A DNA stretch of 64,000 nucleotides from Polynucleobacter sp. UK-Gri1-W3 (GCF_018881595.1 NZ_JACVQA010000001.1:185625-249624); one strand, 5' to 3'. Positions 8,827-18,304 are shown, counted from the first letter of the stretch. The notes: generated from the letters alone by a model not told the origin. Program-made: numbers and translations.

Positions 8827-8852
8827 AAGGCCTGCGCAAGCGGGCCTTTTTT
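8827..8852 (+). terminator. Intrinsic terminator after rplY
   Basis: A nine-pair stem (AAGGCCTGC with GCGGGCCTT, one G-U pair) closes on a GCAA tetraloop and is followed directly by a run of six T residues overlapping the stem end. It ends rplY transcription before pth. Confidence 0.9.
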
Positions 8853-8911
8853 ATTGCTTTAAATTTTCATTCTTTTTTGGCGAAATACTTTTATATCTTT
8901 AAACTCTCAGC

Positions 8912-9502
8912 ATGACTAAATTAATTGTTGGCTTAGGCAACCCTGGAGACGAACACGCAGTAGACCGGCACAATGCTGGCTTCTGGTTTATTGACGCCTT
9001 GGCAAAACAACTAAGCACTCGCTTTGAATCAGAAAAGCGCTTTCATGGAAAAGTGGCAAAGGCGAAATGGGAAGGTGAAGATCTTTACTTACTCAAGCCC
9101 AGCACTTACATGAATCTTAGTGGTCAGTCAGTTGGGGCGCTTTGCCGCTTTCACAAAATCACTCCAGCAGATATTTTGGTGGTGCAAGATGAGCTTGATC
9201 TCAAGCCGGGTACTGCGCGCCTAAAGCTAGGCGGAGGAACTGGCGGCCATAATGGTCTAAAAGATATCCAAGCCCATTTAAGCACTCCTGATTATTGGCG
9301 TTTACGTCTAGGAATTGGCCACCCAAGAGATTTAGCGGGTGATGGGCGCCCTCTGGATGTTGCTGATTATGTATTGCGTAGACCACAATTAGCCGAGCAA
9401 AAACTGATCGATGCCAGCATTGAGAATGGCTTGCAAATATTGCCACTCTTTTTAAAGGGCGATACCCAAACAGCCATGATGGAGCTGCACTCTAAGGGCT
9501 AA
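8912..9502 (+). CDS. pth: Peptidyl-tRNA hydrolase
   Basis: Pth releases tRNA from stalled peptidyl-tRNA. The 196-residue protein has Asn10 in GLGNPG, catalytic His20 in RHNAG, the KPSTYMNLSG block, Asp in VVQDELDL around residue 96, and Asn in GGHNGLKD. All residues known to contact the substrate in E. coli Pth are visible. It follows rplY after a terminator and is convergent with the ferredoxin gene across a small tandem repeat. Confidence 0.97.
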   Translation: MTKLIVGLGNPGDEHAVDRHNAGFWFIDALAKQLSTRFESEKRFHGKVAKAKWEGEDLYLLKPSTYMNLSGQSVGALCRFHKITPADILVVQDELDLKPGTARLKLGGGTGGHNGLKDIQAHLSTPDYWRLRLGIGHPRDLAGDGRPLDVADYVLRRPQLAEQKLIDASIENGLQILPLFLKGDTQTAMMELHSKG

Positions 9503-9504
9503 CC

Positions 9505-9803
<299 letters not shown>

Positions 9804-9825
9804 TTACTCGCCAATGTCACTCTTT

Positions 9826-10323
9826 TTACTCTTTATTCTGAGTGCCTGCTGCAATTTTTTGGACTAGCCATTTTTCCACTGATGGGAAAACAAATTTACT
9901 CACATCGCCACCCATTGAAGCAATCTCGCGCACAAAGGTACCAGAGATAAATTGATATTGATCAGATGGAGTTAAGAACAAAGTTTCAACATCGGGTAAC
10001 AAATAACGATTCATACCGGCCATTTGGAACTCATACTCAAAGTCGGATACCGCACGTAAACCACGCACAATCACACGTGCATGATGCTCGCGAGCAAAAT
10101 CTTTCAGCAAACCAGTAAAGCCAACGACTTTGACATTGGGGTAGTGGCCAAGCACTTCCTTCGCAATATCAATGCGCTCTTGTAATGTAAAAAATGGCCG
10201 CTTGCTACGACTATCAGCAACACCCACAATCAACTCTTTGAAAATGCTTGACGCACGGCGTACCAAGTCCTCGTGACCACGAGTAAATGGATCAAATGTT
10301 CCAGGGTATACGGCAACTGTCAT
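9826..10323 (-). CDS. coaD: Phosphopantetheine adenylyltransferase
   Basis: CoaD transfers AMP from ATP to 4'-phosphopantetheine, the next-to-last step of coenzyme A synthesis. The 165-residue protein has the nucleotidyltransferase motif [15 protein letters not shown] near the N-terminus (TxGH class), Arg residues in [12 protein letters not shown], and [10 protein letters not shown] near the C-terminus. It sits 36 bp after rsmD, a pairing common in many bacteria. Confidence 0.97.
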   Translation of the reverse strand: MTVAVYPGTFDPFTRGHEDLVRRASSIFKELIVGVADSRSKRPFFTLQERIDIAKEVLGHYPNVKVVGFTGLLKDFAREHHARVIVRGLRAVSDFEYEFQMAGMNRYLLPDVETLFLTPSDQYQFISGTFVREIASMGGDVSKFVFPSVEKWLVQKIAAGTQNKE

Positions 10324-10359
10324 AACGTTCCTAAGGCTTTATCGGCTACAGGCAAGAGT

Positions 10360-10998
10360 TTAGCCCCTTCCACTCCGAAATAGACAAGCTTTTACCTGTC
10401 CAGCCTCTAAGTATTTTCCACAATGCCAGTCGGGGAGCAGGGCTTCTACCTCCTCGCGTGGACGGCTAGAGGGAAATTCCACATAAATACCACCACCTGC
10501 TGAGTCATCGCACACCCTGCGAGCTTCAATAACCGCGCGACTCAATAGACTCGAATCCTGAAATGGCGGATCAATAAAAATCAGATTGCTGGAACGATCT
10601 GGCTGCTGTTTCAGAAATTCAAGGCTATCGCGTTGTAGAATTTCTACAATCCCAGCGGCTGGCGAAGACTGCAATAGAGCAAAATTAGCGCTTAAATGTG
10701 CACAAGCCTTTTTATCCATCTCAAGCAGCACTACAAATTCAGCCCCTCGTGAGGCAGCCTCAAAACCTAAAGCACCAGTCCCTGCAAAGAGATCTAAGCA
10801 GCGTAAGCCTGTTAAGTCTTGCCCCAGCCAATTAAATAACGTTTCGCGAATACGGTCAGTTGTAGGACGCAAACCCGGAAGATCCAGAACGGTTAATAAC
10901 CGACTTCTCCAGTTACCACCAATGATCCGAACCCTCTTTGGTGGCTCTGCTTTTAGATTCTTGGTGGGCTTATTTATTTTTTGCTCCCAGCACAACAA
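10360..10998 (-). CDS. rsmD: 16S rRNA (guanine-966-N2)-methyltransferase
   Basis: RsmD methylates G966 of 16S rRNA. It shows the family start RIIGGNWRSRLL, the LRPTTDRIRETLFNWL segment, the SAM motif DLFAGTGALGFEAASRGA and the catalytic IDPPF motif. The frame opens with TTG TTG at 10998-10993, overlapping the M16 peptidase end by 29 bases, giving 212 residues. No ATG or GTG lies upstream of RIIGG. A good Shine-Dalgarno (GGGAG) is followed six bases later by ATA at 10977-10975, which would give an N-terminus closer in length to E. coli RsmD. The start is therefore uncertain; the widest frame is given. Confidence 0.9.
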   Translation of the reverse strand: MLCWEQKINKPTKNLKAEPPKRVRIIGGNWRSRLLTVLDLPGLRPTTDRIRETLFNWLGQDLTGLRCLDLFAGTGALGFEAASRGAEFVVLLEMDKKACAHLSANFALLQSSPAAGIVEILQRDSLEFLKQQPDRSSNLIFIDPPFQDSSLLSRAVIEARRVCDDSAGGGIYVEFPSSRPREEVEALLPDWHCGKYLEAGQVKACLFRSGRG

Positions 10999-12307
10999 TC
11001 TTCATGCGATCCATTGCAAGATATTTTTTGAATGCCGCATTTACCTGATCCAAGGTAACCGCCTCAACTTGCTTAGTCCATATATCCATCGTATCAAGTG
11101 GTAAATCATTCCATACGATTGAAGATACGTTATCCAATAACTTACGATTGTTATCAATACGCAGCGGATAGCCGTTTACTAGATTTGCTTTCGCAGCAAT
11201 GAGCTCAGACGGAGTAGGTCCATCAGCAATAAATTGACCTATTGTTGAGCTCATGACTTCTAAAGCCACTGAAGCTTGATCATTCTTGGTTTGTAGGCCT
11301 GCTTGGAAAATGCCATTATCTTTTCCGGGGGCGAAATAACTAAACACACTGTAAGCAAGACCGCGCTTCTCTCGCACTTCAGACATCAGGCGAGACACAA
11401 ACCCGCCGCCACCTAGAATGTAGTTACCCACAAGTAAAGGGAAGTAGTCGGGGTTGTTGCGAGCTACCGCCGTCATCCCCATCGCAATGTGAGCCTGTTG
11501 CGCATCAAAAGGAATTTCAATTTCTCTTTGTGACAAGGGCTCTACAGGGGAGCGTTGTAACTCCGGTAATTTCGTAATAGCTTGGCCTGATTGAGGAATT
11601 TGTTTTAACAAAGCCTGAACGATTTCGTTTGCCTGAGGACGATCAACATCACCAACAATACTCACAATCATGCGATCACCACGGTAAAACTGTTTGTGAA
11701 ACTCCTTCAAGTTATTTGTATTGATAGTGCTAACAGATTTTACAGTTGGAGAATCAGCCAATGGGTAGTTACCGTAAACTGATTTTTTAAAGCGACGCTC
11801 GAGGACAAACTCGGGTTTCGTTTCGGCCTCCAACAAGCCTGTAATCGTTCTTTGCTTCTCACGCTCAACGATTTTTGAATCATAAGTCGGTGCACTTAAC
11901 ATGGCGGAAGCTAGTTGCACCGCTCTATCGCGCAAGTCTTTTCTACTGAGACTACGGATACGCAGGATGGCGCGCTCACCACCCACTGATAAGCCAATAT
12001 TTGCACCTAGGTCAGCGATTTCATCGGCAATTTGGGCCTCATTCAATAAGCCCTTATCACCACGGGCACCATAATTCATTAGGGCTGCAGTCATATCCGC
12101 AAGCCCACTCTTCCCTGCCGGATCATAGCGGTCGCCCGCATCAATACTGACCTCGATATCTACCATAGGCAGGGCTTTAGTTTGAACTAGATAAGCTTTA
12201 GCGCCTTTATAGGAATCTAACTTTTCGATAGGCAAGATGGCATGTACATTACCGAGAAAACCAAAAGTAAATAGGCAAGCGGCGAGACTCTTTACGAAAG
12301 GATTCAT
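10970..12307 (-). CDS. M16 peptidase, non-catalytic partner subunit
   Basis: A 445-residue secreted M16 family protein with an N-terminal signal peptide ending near VHA. At the position of the zinc motif it has GLADMTAALM, so HXXEH is missing, while the C-terminal half keeps the EVREKRGLAYSVFSYF segment that supplies the Arg/Tyr pair in partner subunits. This fits the non-catalytic half of a heterodimeric M16B peptidase rather than a decayed gene. Its ATG overlaps the stop of the catalytic subunit by one base (TAATG), which supports a 1:1 complex. Confidence 0.88.
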   Translation of the reverse strand: MNPFVKSLAACLFTFGFLGNVHAILPIEKLDSYKGAKAYLVQTKALPMVDIEVSIDAGDRYDPAGKSGLADMTAALMNYGARGDKGLLNEAQIADEIADLGANIGLSVGGERAILRIRSLSRKDLRDRAVQLASAMLSAPTYDSKIVEREKQRTITGLLEAETKPEFVLERRFKKSVYGNYPLADSPTVKSVSTINTNNLKEFHKQFYRGDRMIVSIVGDVDRPQANEIVQALLKQIPQSGQAITKLPELQRSPVEPLSQREIEIPFDAQQAHIAMGMTAVARNNPDYFPLLVGNYILGGGGFVSRLMSEVREKRGLAYSVFSYFAPGKDNGIFQAGLQTKNDQASVALEVMSSTIGQFIADGPTPSELIAAKANLVNGYPLRIDNNRKLLDNVSSIVWNDLPLDTMDIWTKQVEAVTLDQVNAAFKKYLAMDRMKIVVLGAKNK

Positions 12308-13671
12308 TATTTACTCTCCTTGCCTACGGATTTACGAGCTTGGGGATCTAGAACGGCGATTGTCAAACCATCGTCAACCAGATATTTTTTGGCAACCGCT
12401 TGAACTTGTTCAGGGGTAATGGTCTGCATTTTCTCCAACATGTAATCAATGTCTTTCCAAGAAAATCCTGCCATCTCTGAACTGCCGATTTCCATTGCCT
12501 GGCCAAAGATAGAATCACGCTTATAAATTTGCTCAGACAAAATACGTACTTTAATTCTCTTGAGCTCAGACTCTAATATTCCTTTTTGCTTTATCTCTTC
12601 AAGCGCCTTCCGAATGCTTACTTGCGCTTGATCAACTGTTTTACCTTTGGCCATCGTTGCGCCAATTAAAAATAGTTCTGGCCCACGCGAGATCATGTCA
12701 TAACCCACGCCAACGTCATTGACTACCTTTTCTTGCTTAACAAGGGTGCGATTTAAGCGTGCATTGTCATACCCATCAAGCACTGCTGTCAGGAGCTCTA
12801 AAGCATAGGGCTCAGGGTCATCTAACTTACCAGGCTCAAGACGAGGAGCTTTCCAAGCCATAGACAATTGGGCGCTATCAGCCGGGGCCTTAACCTGGGT
12901 CTGCTTAATACCTTTTTGCGGCGGCTCAATTTGTGGCTTACGAACCGGTAATTCGTGGGCACTGGCTACACCATAATATTTTTCTACCAAGCCTAAAACT
13001 TTTTTTGAATCTATATCGCCGGTGATAACTACTGTTGCGTTGTTTGGTGCGTACCAACTGCGATACCAATCTCGCGCATCAGATGCCTTCATATTTTGCA
13101 AATCATTCATCCAACCAATCACCGGATGACGGTATGGTGAACTCATATAAGCAGTTGCCATCAATGATTCATTCAGCAAACTACTTGGATTATCTTCGGT
13201 GCGTAAACGGCGCTCTTCCATTATTACCTGGATTTCTTTTAAGAACTCTGCATCATCAAAATTCAGATTAGACATTCGGTCTGCTTCAAGCTTGATGACA
13301 TCCTCCAGCTTTGATTGCTCAACTTGCTGAAAGTAAGCGGTGTAATCGCGTGATGTAAAAGCATTTTCGCGCCCACCGACAGCAGCTACTAAACGAGAGA
13401 ATTCACCTGCTTTGACTTTGTCGGTGCCTTTAAACATCATGTGCTCAAGTACGTGGGCCACCCCAGTCTTACCATTGACTTCATCCATGGAGCCAGCTCG
13501 ATACCAAACCATGTGAGCCACTGTTGGTGCGCGATGATCTTCTCTAACAATCAATTTAAGACCATTGCCTAATTGAAATTGATGCGTATCACCCAAATCA
13601 GGGCCAGCAGCCTGAGCCGATTGAGCAAATACGATGAATAGAAAGGAAATTCGGAGTAAATTGGAAAGCAT
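12307..13671 (-). CDS. Zinc-dependent M16 peptidase, catalytic subunit
   Basis: A 454-residue periplasmic peptidase. A signal peptide (about residues 1-21, ending AQA) is followed by the inverted zinc motif HVLEHMMF (HXXEH) near residue 76 and the downstream glutamate region. Two M16 domains are visible, the second with little catalytic sequence. Substrates are unknown; family members degrade small peptides or signal fragments. It leads the minus-strand run into the partner subunit, rsmD, coaD and the ferredoxin, and is divergent from ftsY with 63 bp between. Confidence 0.92.
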   Translation of the reverse strand: MLSNLLRISFLFIVFAQSAQAAGPDLGDTHQFQLGNGLKLIVREDHRAPTVAHMVWYRAGSMDEVNGKTGVAHVLEHMMFKGTDKVKAGEFSRLVAAVGGRENAFTSRDYTAYFQQVEQSKLEDVIKLEADRMSNLNFDDAEFLKEIQVIMEERRLRTEDNPSSLLNESLMATAYMSSPYRHPVIGWMNDLQNMKASDARDWYRSWYAPNNATVVITGDIDSKKVLGLVEKYYGVASAHELPVRKPQIEPPQKGIKQTQVKAPADSAQLSMAWKAPRLEPGKLDDPEPYALELLTAVLDGYDNARLNRTLVKQEKVVNDVGVGYDMISRGPELFLIGATMAKGKTVDQAQVSIRKALEEIKQKGILESELKRIKVRILSEQIYKRDSIFGQAMEIGSSEMAGFSWKDIDYMLEKMQTITPEQVQAVAKKYLVDDGLTIAVLDPQARKSVGKESK

Positions 13672-13734
13672 CTGCTAAATCACCATATCCTTAGAATTAA
13701 ATTGATAAGATGCAAGGTTTAAATTGTATCGATT

Positions 13735-14625
13735 ATGTTCGGCTTACGTAAAACACTCGGATCTCTTTTCAAATCAAGCAAGGTTGATGAATCTTGGTTT
13801 GAAACTTTAGGAGAATCACTCATTCAAAGCGATGTGGGTCTCCCTACGACCGAACAACTCATCAACAAACTACGTAAAGCAGCAAAATCCGAAAAAGCTT
13901 CTAGCCCAGAAGAGTTGCAAGCACTTCTTATTCAAGAAGTGAGCGCACTATTAACTGCTATTGAACCTTCACCAAACCCCCTGTTTACAAGTGATAAGCC
14001 TAACACTCCAGAGGTGTGGTTAGTTGTAGGGGTAAATGGTGCCGGTAAAACTACGACCATTGGCAAACTCTGTCGACTCTTTCAGTCTCAAGGTAAATCG
14101 GTACTCCTAGCTGCAGGAGATACCTTTAGAGCTGCCGCACGTAATCAACTCCAGGAATGGGGTGGACGTAATCAGGTTGACGTGATCACTCAAGAAGGTG
14201 GCGATGCCGCTGCAGTTGCTCACGATGCCATTCACGCCGCCATCTCACGCAAGAACGATATTCTCATCATCGACACTGCAGGTCGTCTTGCTACCCAAGA
14301 TAACCTCATGGAAGAGCTCAAGAAAGTAAAGCGTGTCATTGGAAAAGCGCTTCCCGGGGCGCCTCACCACACCCTCCTTGTTTTGGATGGCAATACTGGG
14401 CAGAACGGCTTAAGCCAAGTAAAGGCCTTTCATGCCGCTCTTGGTCTGACTGGCATCATCGTCACCAAGCTGGATGGCACCGCCAAGGGCGGGGTGATCT
14501 GCGCACTAGCCCACACCCTACAAGATGGCCCAAAACCCGCTGTTTTGGCTCTAGGTAAGGGAGAGGGGATCGATGATTTAGCCCCCTTCACAGCAGGGCA
14601 ATATTCATCTGAATTATTCAATTAA
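13735..14625 (+). CDS. ftsY: Signal recognition particle receptor FtsY, short form
   Basis: FtsY docks SRP-ribosome complexes at the inner membrane. The 296-residue protein has the N domain (about 1-85) and the GTPase G domain: G1 GVNGAGKTT at 99-107, GDTFRAAA at 128-135, DTAGR at 180-184, TKLDGTAKGG from 244. It lacks the long acidic A domain of E. coli FtsY and starts directly with the amphipathic helix MFGLRKTLGSLFK, which may serve membrane binding. It is followed by the CIRCE-rpoH region. Many proteobacteria have ftsY-(ftsE-ftsX)-rpoH; ftsEX are absent here. Confidence 0.96.
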   Translation: MFGLRKTLGSLFKSSKVDESWFETLGESLIQSDVGLPTTEQLINKLRKAAKSEKASSPEELQALLIQEVSALLTAIEPSPNPLFTSDKPNTPEVWLVVGVNGAGKTTTIGKLCRLFQSQGKSVLLAAGDTFRAAARNQLQEWGGRNQVDVITQEGGDAAAVAHDAIHAAISRKNDILIIDTAGRLATQDNLMEELKKVKRVIGKALPGAPHHTLLVLDGNTGQNGLSQVKAFHAALGLTGIIVTKLDGTAKGGVICALAHTLQDGPKPAVLALGKGEGIDDLAPFTAGQYSSELFN

Positions 14626-14664
14626 ATCAATAGTTTATATAGCATCTAAGTGGCATAATTACCA

Positions 14665-14691
14665 TTAGCACTCTCTTGACAAGAGTGCTAA
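14665..14691 (+). promoter_or_regulatory. Perfect CIRCE operator (HrcA site) upstream of rpoH
   Basis: TTAGCACTC (14665-14673), nine bases, then GAGTGCTAA (14683-14691) is the exact CIRCE consensus with the standard 9-bp spacer. It lies 36 bp before the rpoH ATG. The spacer contains a perfect -35 hexamer TTGACA at 14676-14681, so HrcA bound here would block RNA polymerase. No good -10 is seen at 17 bp; the best candidates are weak. Confidence 0.93.
14676..14681 (+). promoter_or_regulatory. Candidate -35 box of rpoH inside CIRCE
   Basis: TTGACA matches the sigma-70 -35 consensus fully and lies inside the operator spacer. The matching -10 is unclear: the hexamer at 17-bp spacing (ATCTAT) is poor and TATTAA lies at 20 bp. 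The promoter is inferred from the box and its position. Confidence 0.5.
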
Positions 14692-14727
14692 AATAGAAAT
14701 CTATTAACACCTCATATTTATAAAAAA

Positions 14728-15651
14728 ATGGTTCAAAAGAAATCTGACAAACCGAATTTGCAAACACTGCCAGTCGCGCAGACTGCGGCGGCGTCTGCAT
14801 TTCCAATGCTGCCAACACTTGGAGTTGGTACCCTCGATTCATACATTGCGTACGTTAATCGCGTACCAATGCTTAGTGCTGCTGAAGAGTTACATCTTGC
14901 GCAGGAGTTTCATCGCACAGAAAATGTGGATGCTGCTAAAACTTTAGTTCTCTCGCATTTACGTCTAGTCGTATCTGTTGCTCGTCAATACCTTGGTTAT
15001 GGCATTCCACATGCTGACTTAATTCAAGAAGGCAATATTGGTTTGATGAAGGCCGTTAAACGCTATGACCCAAATAATGGTGCGCGTTTAGTGTCTTATG
15101 CAATCCATTGGATCAAGGCAGAGATTCATGAGTACATTCTCAAGAATTGGCGTTTAGTCAAAACTGCAACGACTAAAGCCCAACGTAAGCTGTTCTTTAA
15201 CTTGCGCAGCAATAAGCCTACATTGAGTGCACTTACCCCAAGTGAAGTAGAGGCTTTGGCTAAAGCCCTGGATGTTAAAGGCTCCGACGTTAAAGAGATG
15301 GAAATGCGCCTTGCTGGTGGCGACGTTGCACTCGAAGGCGATGACAGCGACGATGACTCTGCTTACGCACCGATTCAGTGGCTCGCAGATAACTCTCAAG
15401 AGCCTACTGCTCGCATTGCTAGCGCTGAGGCTGATGCCTTACAAGGTCCCAAATTAGATCAAGCACTGATGGCCTTAGATGAGCGTAGTCGCAATATTGT
15501 GCAATCTCGCTGGTTAGCAATGGATGCTGAAGGCAATGGCACAAAGACTCTGCATGACCTAGCTAGTGAATATGGCATCTCTGCAGAACGCGTTCGCCAA
15601 ATTGAAACTGCTGCTCTTAAAAAGATGCGTGGCTTGCTACAAGCAGCATAA
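14728..15651 (+). CDS. rpoH: Heat-shock sigma factor RpoH (sigma-32)
   Basis: The 307-residue sigma factor has region 2 (DLIQEGNIGLMKAVKRYDP, about 97-137), the RpoH box QRKLFFNLR at 152-160 that separates RpoH from RpoD and RpoS, and a C-terminal region 4 helix-turn-helix (about 256-303, ending EYGISAERVRQIETAAL). It directs transcription of chaperone and protease genes after heat shock. The CIRCE operator just upstream means the HrcA repressor probably controls this sigma factor, linking the two heat-shock circuits. It is convergent with the SCO1 gene. Confidence 0.97.
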   Translation: MVQKKSDKPNLQTLPVAQTAAASAFPMLPTLGVGTLDSYIAYVNRVPMLSAAEELHLAQEFHRTENVDAAKTLVLSHLRLVVSVARQYLGYGIPHADLIQEGNIGLMKAVKRYDPNNGARLVSYAIHWIKAEIHEYILKNWRLVKTATTKAQRKLFFNLRSNKPTLSALTPSEVEALAKALDVKGSDVKEMEMRLAGGDVALEGDDSDDDSAYAPIQWLADNSQEPTARIASAEADALQGPKLDQALMALDERSRNIVQSRWLAMDAEGNGTKTLHDLASEYGISAERVRQIETAALKKMRGLLQAA

Positions 15652-15665
15652 GTAAATTAAGCAAT

Positions 15666-15687
15666 AAACGTAACAAACGCAACAAAC
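15666..15687 (+). repeat. Short 9-bp tandem repeat between rpoH and SCO1
   Basis: AAACGTAAC and AAACGCAAC follow each other directly and a third, partial copy begins AAAC. The repeat fills the 43-bp gap between two convergent genes. No hairpin terminator is seen in the gap. Confidence 0.6.
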
Positions 15688-15694
15688 CCCTCTT

Positions 15695-16279
15695 TTACTT
15701 CAGTAGCTCTTTCAAATCATGCGCCAAGGTCTCTGGGCCTTGAGCATGTTTGATATACAAACGTAGGTGACCCTCAGGATCAAATGCATAGCTACCTGCT
15801 GTGTGATCCATGGTGTATGAGCCCGGCTTAGTTCCCGGCACCTTCTTGTAATAGATCTTAAAGTCCTTAGTCACCTTCTCTAAGGCAGCCTCATCCGCAG
15901 GGCGTAAGCCTAAGAAACGGGGATCAAACGCAGGCACGTACTGCTTCAGAATCTCTGCAGTATCACGCTCTGGATCTACCGTGACAAAAAGCACCTGCAC
16001 CTTGTCTGACTGAGGTCCCAAGAGGGTCATCACTTGCTGCATTTCAGTCAATGTTGTTGGGCAGATGTCAGGGCACTGGGTATATCCAAAGAACATTACC
16101 ACTACTTTGCCCCTAAAGTCTGCGAGGGTTCTTACCTTGCCGTCAGGATCTAGCAAACTAAAGTCTTTACCAAAAGCTGAGCTACCGGTGATATCAATAT
16201 TTTTAAACTCTGGCTTTGGACTACAAGCAGTTAATACAAAACAAAGAATTGCTAACATGCAAATACGCAAAAAATTCAT
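15695..16279 (-). CDS. SCO1/SenC copper chaperone lipoprotein
   Basis: SCO proteins deliver copper to the CuA centre of cytochrome oxidase subunit II or reduce its cysteines. The 194-residue protein has a lipoprotein signal with lipobox LTAC at Cys19, a thioredoxin fold, the copper-binding CPDIC motif with Cys69 and Cys73, and the conserved His159 in MDHTAGSYAF. It is last in the minus-strand assembly run SURF1-(hypothetical)-ctaA-ctaB-SCO, 7 bp after ctaB, which fits its role in maturing the oxidase encoded next to it. Confidence 0.95.
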   Translation of the reverse strand: MNFLRICMLAILCFVLTACSPKPEFKNIDITGSSAFGKDFSLLDPDGKVRTLADFRGKVVVMFFGYTQCPDICPTTLTEMQQVMTLLGPQSDKVQVLFVTVDPERDTAEILKQYVPAFDPRFLGLRPADEAALEKVTKDFKIYYKKVPGTKPGSYTMDHTAGSYAFDPEGHLRLYIKHAQGPETLAHDLKELLK

Positions 16280-16286
16280 ATGGCTC

Positions 16287-17180
16287 TCAGATGAAATAGT
16301 GGTCTATCAGGAGCACTGCGAAGAGTAGCGAAAGATAGGTAATAGAAAAGCGGAAGGTCTTTTTGGCTAAGGCATCGCTGTATGAAATGAATAGCGCAAC
16401 TACATAAGCCAAGAACATTAAGCCCAGAATAATGGCCGAGACCAAATAAATAATACCGCTCATTCCGTAGATATAAGGCAGCATAGTAGCCGCAATTAAT
16501 ATCAAGGTATAAAGCACCATATTGAGCAATGTAAAACGCTCCCCGTGTGTTGCAGGTAGCATCGGTAATCCCGATTGAGCATAGTCATCACGACGATACA
16601 AAGCGAGCGCCCAAAAATGTGGGGGGGTCCATACAAAAATAATCAGAACCAAGAGCCAAGCTTCTGCTGAGAGTGTATTCGTTACTGCTGCCCAACCCAG
16701 CGCTGGCGGCATAGCACCCGACAAGCCGCCAATCACAATGTTTTGGGGTGTAGCAGGCTTCAGTAACCAGGTATAGATCACTGCATACCCAACAAAGGTG
16801 GCAAGTGTTAGCCACATCGTCAAAGGGTTACAGAAGTTCCACAAAATGATCATTCCAAGTGAACCCAGAACAATTGAGAAAACAATAATGTGAAAAGGTG
16901 TAACCTCACCTGTGGCAGATGGACGCCAAGCTGTTCGCTTCATCTTGGCATCAACAGCTTGCTCAATCAAACAGTTCACGGCAAACGCTGCGCCAGCCAA
17001 AAGCCAGATACCTACAATACCGCCAAAGAGCACAGGGTAAGGGACCATCCCAGGTGTTGCCAAGAACATGCCGATCACCGCACAAAATACAGCAAGCTGA
17101 GTCACTCTAGGCTTAGTTAAAACCCAATATTGACGCCAACGTGGCATAGCCACTGGTGCGTTTGGTTTAGAGTCGCTCAT
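16287..17180 (-). CDS. ctaB: Protoheme IX farnesyltransferase (heme O synthase)
   Basis: CtaB adds a farnesyl group to heme b to make heme O. The start chosen is the ATG at 17180 ([10 protein letters not shown], 297 residues), 2 bp after the ctaA stop; the frame is open 40 codons further but those lie inside ctaA. It is a UbiA-family membrane protein with about nine transmembrane segments, the prenyl-diphosphate region [19 protein letters not shown], and the family block [20 protein letters not shown] in the second half. Heme A synthase (ctaA) just upstream uses its product. Confidence 0.96.
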   Translation of the reverse strand: MSDSKPNAPVAMPRWRQYWVLTKPRVTQLAVFCAVIGMFLATPGMVPYPVLFGGIVGIWLLAGAAFAVNCLIEQAVDAKMKRTAWRPSATGEVTPFHIIVFSIVLGSLGMIILWNFCNPLTMWLTLATFVGYAVIYTWLLKPATPQNIVIGGLSGAMPPALGWAAVTNTLSAEAWLLVLIIFVWTPPHFWALALYRRDDYAQSGLPMLPATHGERFTLLNMVLYTLILIAATMLPYIYGMSGIIYLVSAIILGLMFLAYVVALFISYSDALAKKTFRFSITYLSLLFAVLLIDHYFI

Positions 17181-17182
17181 AT

Positions 17183-18304
17183 TTACGCCATCTTCTTCTG
17201 AATGAAAGGCTTCCAAGAAGCCCAATAACTCATTCTGACCAAACAGAATACCAAAGCCGCAGAGCCGGCAGTGTGCAATAAAGCAGCAAATAACGGCCAC
17301 TGAAACACCACATTAGAAATACCAGTGATGACTTGCAATAAAAGCACTCCTAGCAATAGCTTAGCCACTTGACTAAGGCCTGATAGAACTGGGGTTGCTA
17401 GCGTAAGAGCACTCCAACCCAGAGCACCAAGCACGACCAATACCAGCATGGCAAAAAGGCGATGCGCCCAGTGGATTGTTTGCAAGGCCGCAGGTGAGAT
17501 AAATTCCCCTTGCGCATTAAGCCCTAATTGACGCCAAAGAGTAAAACCCTCACTCCAATTAGTCTCAGGCCAAGCGCTTCCCAAACAGGTTGGGAAATCA
17601 GGGCACGCTAACACCGCGTAATTAGTACTTACCCACGCACCTAGAAAAATTTGGATGAATAAAACCATAAAAGAAACGGTGAGGAGTTGCGCAGAAAGCG
17701 GCCGCACCCGAATAGTGCGAATTGTAGAGGACCTACCCTCCCATGACTGCTGCGCATACGCAGTTAAGCAAGCCAACAAGACTAAGGCCAACATCAGGTG
17801 TGTTGTAACAATGATTGGCTGCAATTTCAGGGTGACAGTCCAAGCACCAAAGACGCCTTGAATGCAGACCAATAAAAGCAAGCCTGAGCTACCGAGCAAA
17901 GGATTTTTTCCCAAGGACTTCAGTTTAGAAAATGCAATAGCCACTTGTACTAAGATCAATGTGCCTACTGTCATGGCTAAGTAGCGATGAATCATCTCGA
18001 TCCAGGCTTTTATAATTGTGACCGGCCCGGTAGGCCAAGCGCTCTCAGCTTGCTGTATATCCGTTAGCGCATGAAAAGGATTAGAAGTGCCATAGCATCC
18101 AGGCCAATCAGGGCAGCCCAGCCCAGAGTCAGTGAGGCGTGTAAATGCGCCAAATACAATTAGATCAAAGGTCATGAAGACCAAGACCCAATTGAGTTTT
18201 TGCAACAAGCTATAGCCAGGCTTTTTCCAAATGAACAAGAGCGGTAGACCAGCAAAAATAATAGCGATGGCTGCCAGCTCCAGAAATAAAATGAAACTGA
18301 GCAT
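17183..18304 (-). CDS. ctaA: Heme A synthase
   Basis: CtaA oxidises the methyl group of heme O to formyl, giving the heme A used by the aa3 oxidase encoded nearby. The 373-residue membrane protein has about eight transmembrane helices with paired heme-binding histidines (EMIHRYLAM and [11 protein letters not shown]), and cysteine pairs in the loops [10 protein letters not shown] and LACPDFPTC, as in family members with redox-active external cysteines. It overlaps the stop of the preceding gene by one base and is followed at once by ctaB. Confidence 0.95.
   Translation of the reverse strand: MLSFILFLELAAIAIIFAGLPLLFIWKKPGYSLLQKLNWVLVFMTFDLIVFGAFTRLTDSGLGCPDWPGCYGTSNPFHALTDIQQAESAWPTGPVTIIKAWIEMIHRYLAMTVGTLILVQVAIAFSKLKSLGKNPLLGSSGLLLLVCIQGVFGAWTVTLKLQPIIVTTHLMLALVLLACLTAYAQQSWEGRSSTIRTIRVRPLSAQLLTVSFMVLFIQIFLGAWVSTNYAVLACPDFPTCLGSAWPETNWSEGFTLWRQLGLNAQGEFISPAALQTIHWAHRLFAMLVLVVLGALGWSALTLATPVLSGLSQVAKLLLGVLLLQVITGISNVVFQWPLFAALLHTAGSAALVFCLVRMSYWASWKPFIQKKMA

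Noticed and set aside
8298-8915. A 205-residue open frame on the plus strand overlapping rplY.
   Set aside because: It is an out-of-frame shadow of rplY with a Cys/His/Leu-rich, non-protein-like composition, and it runs through the rplY terminator.
10970-12307. The M16 protein without HXXEH as a pseudogene.
   Set aside because: The frame is full length, has a signal peptide and the partner-subunit Arg/Tyr segment, and is coupled to the catalytic subunit.
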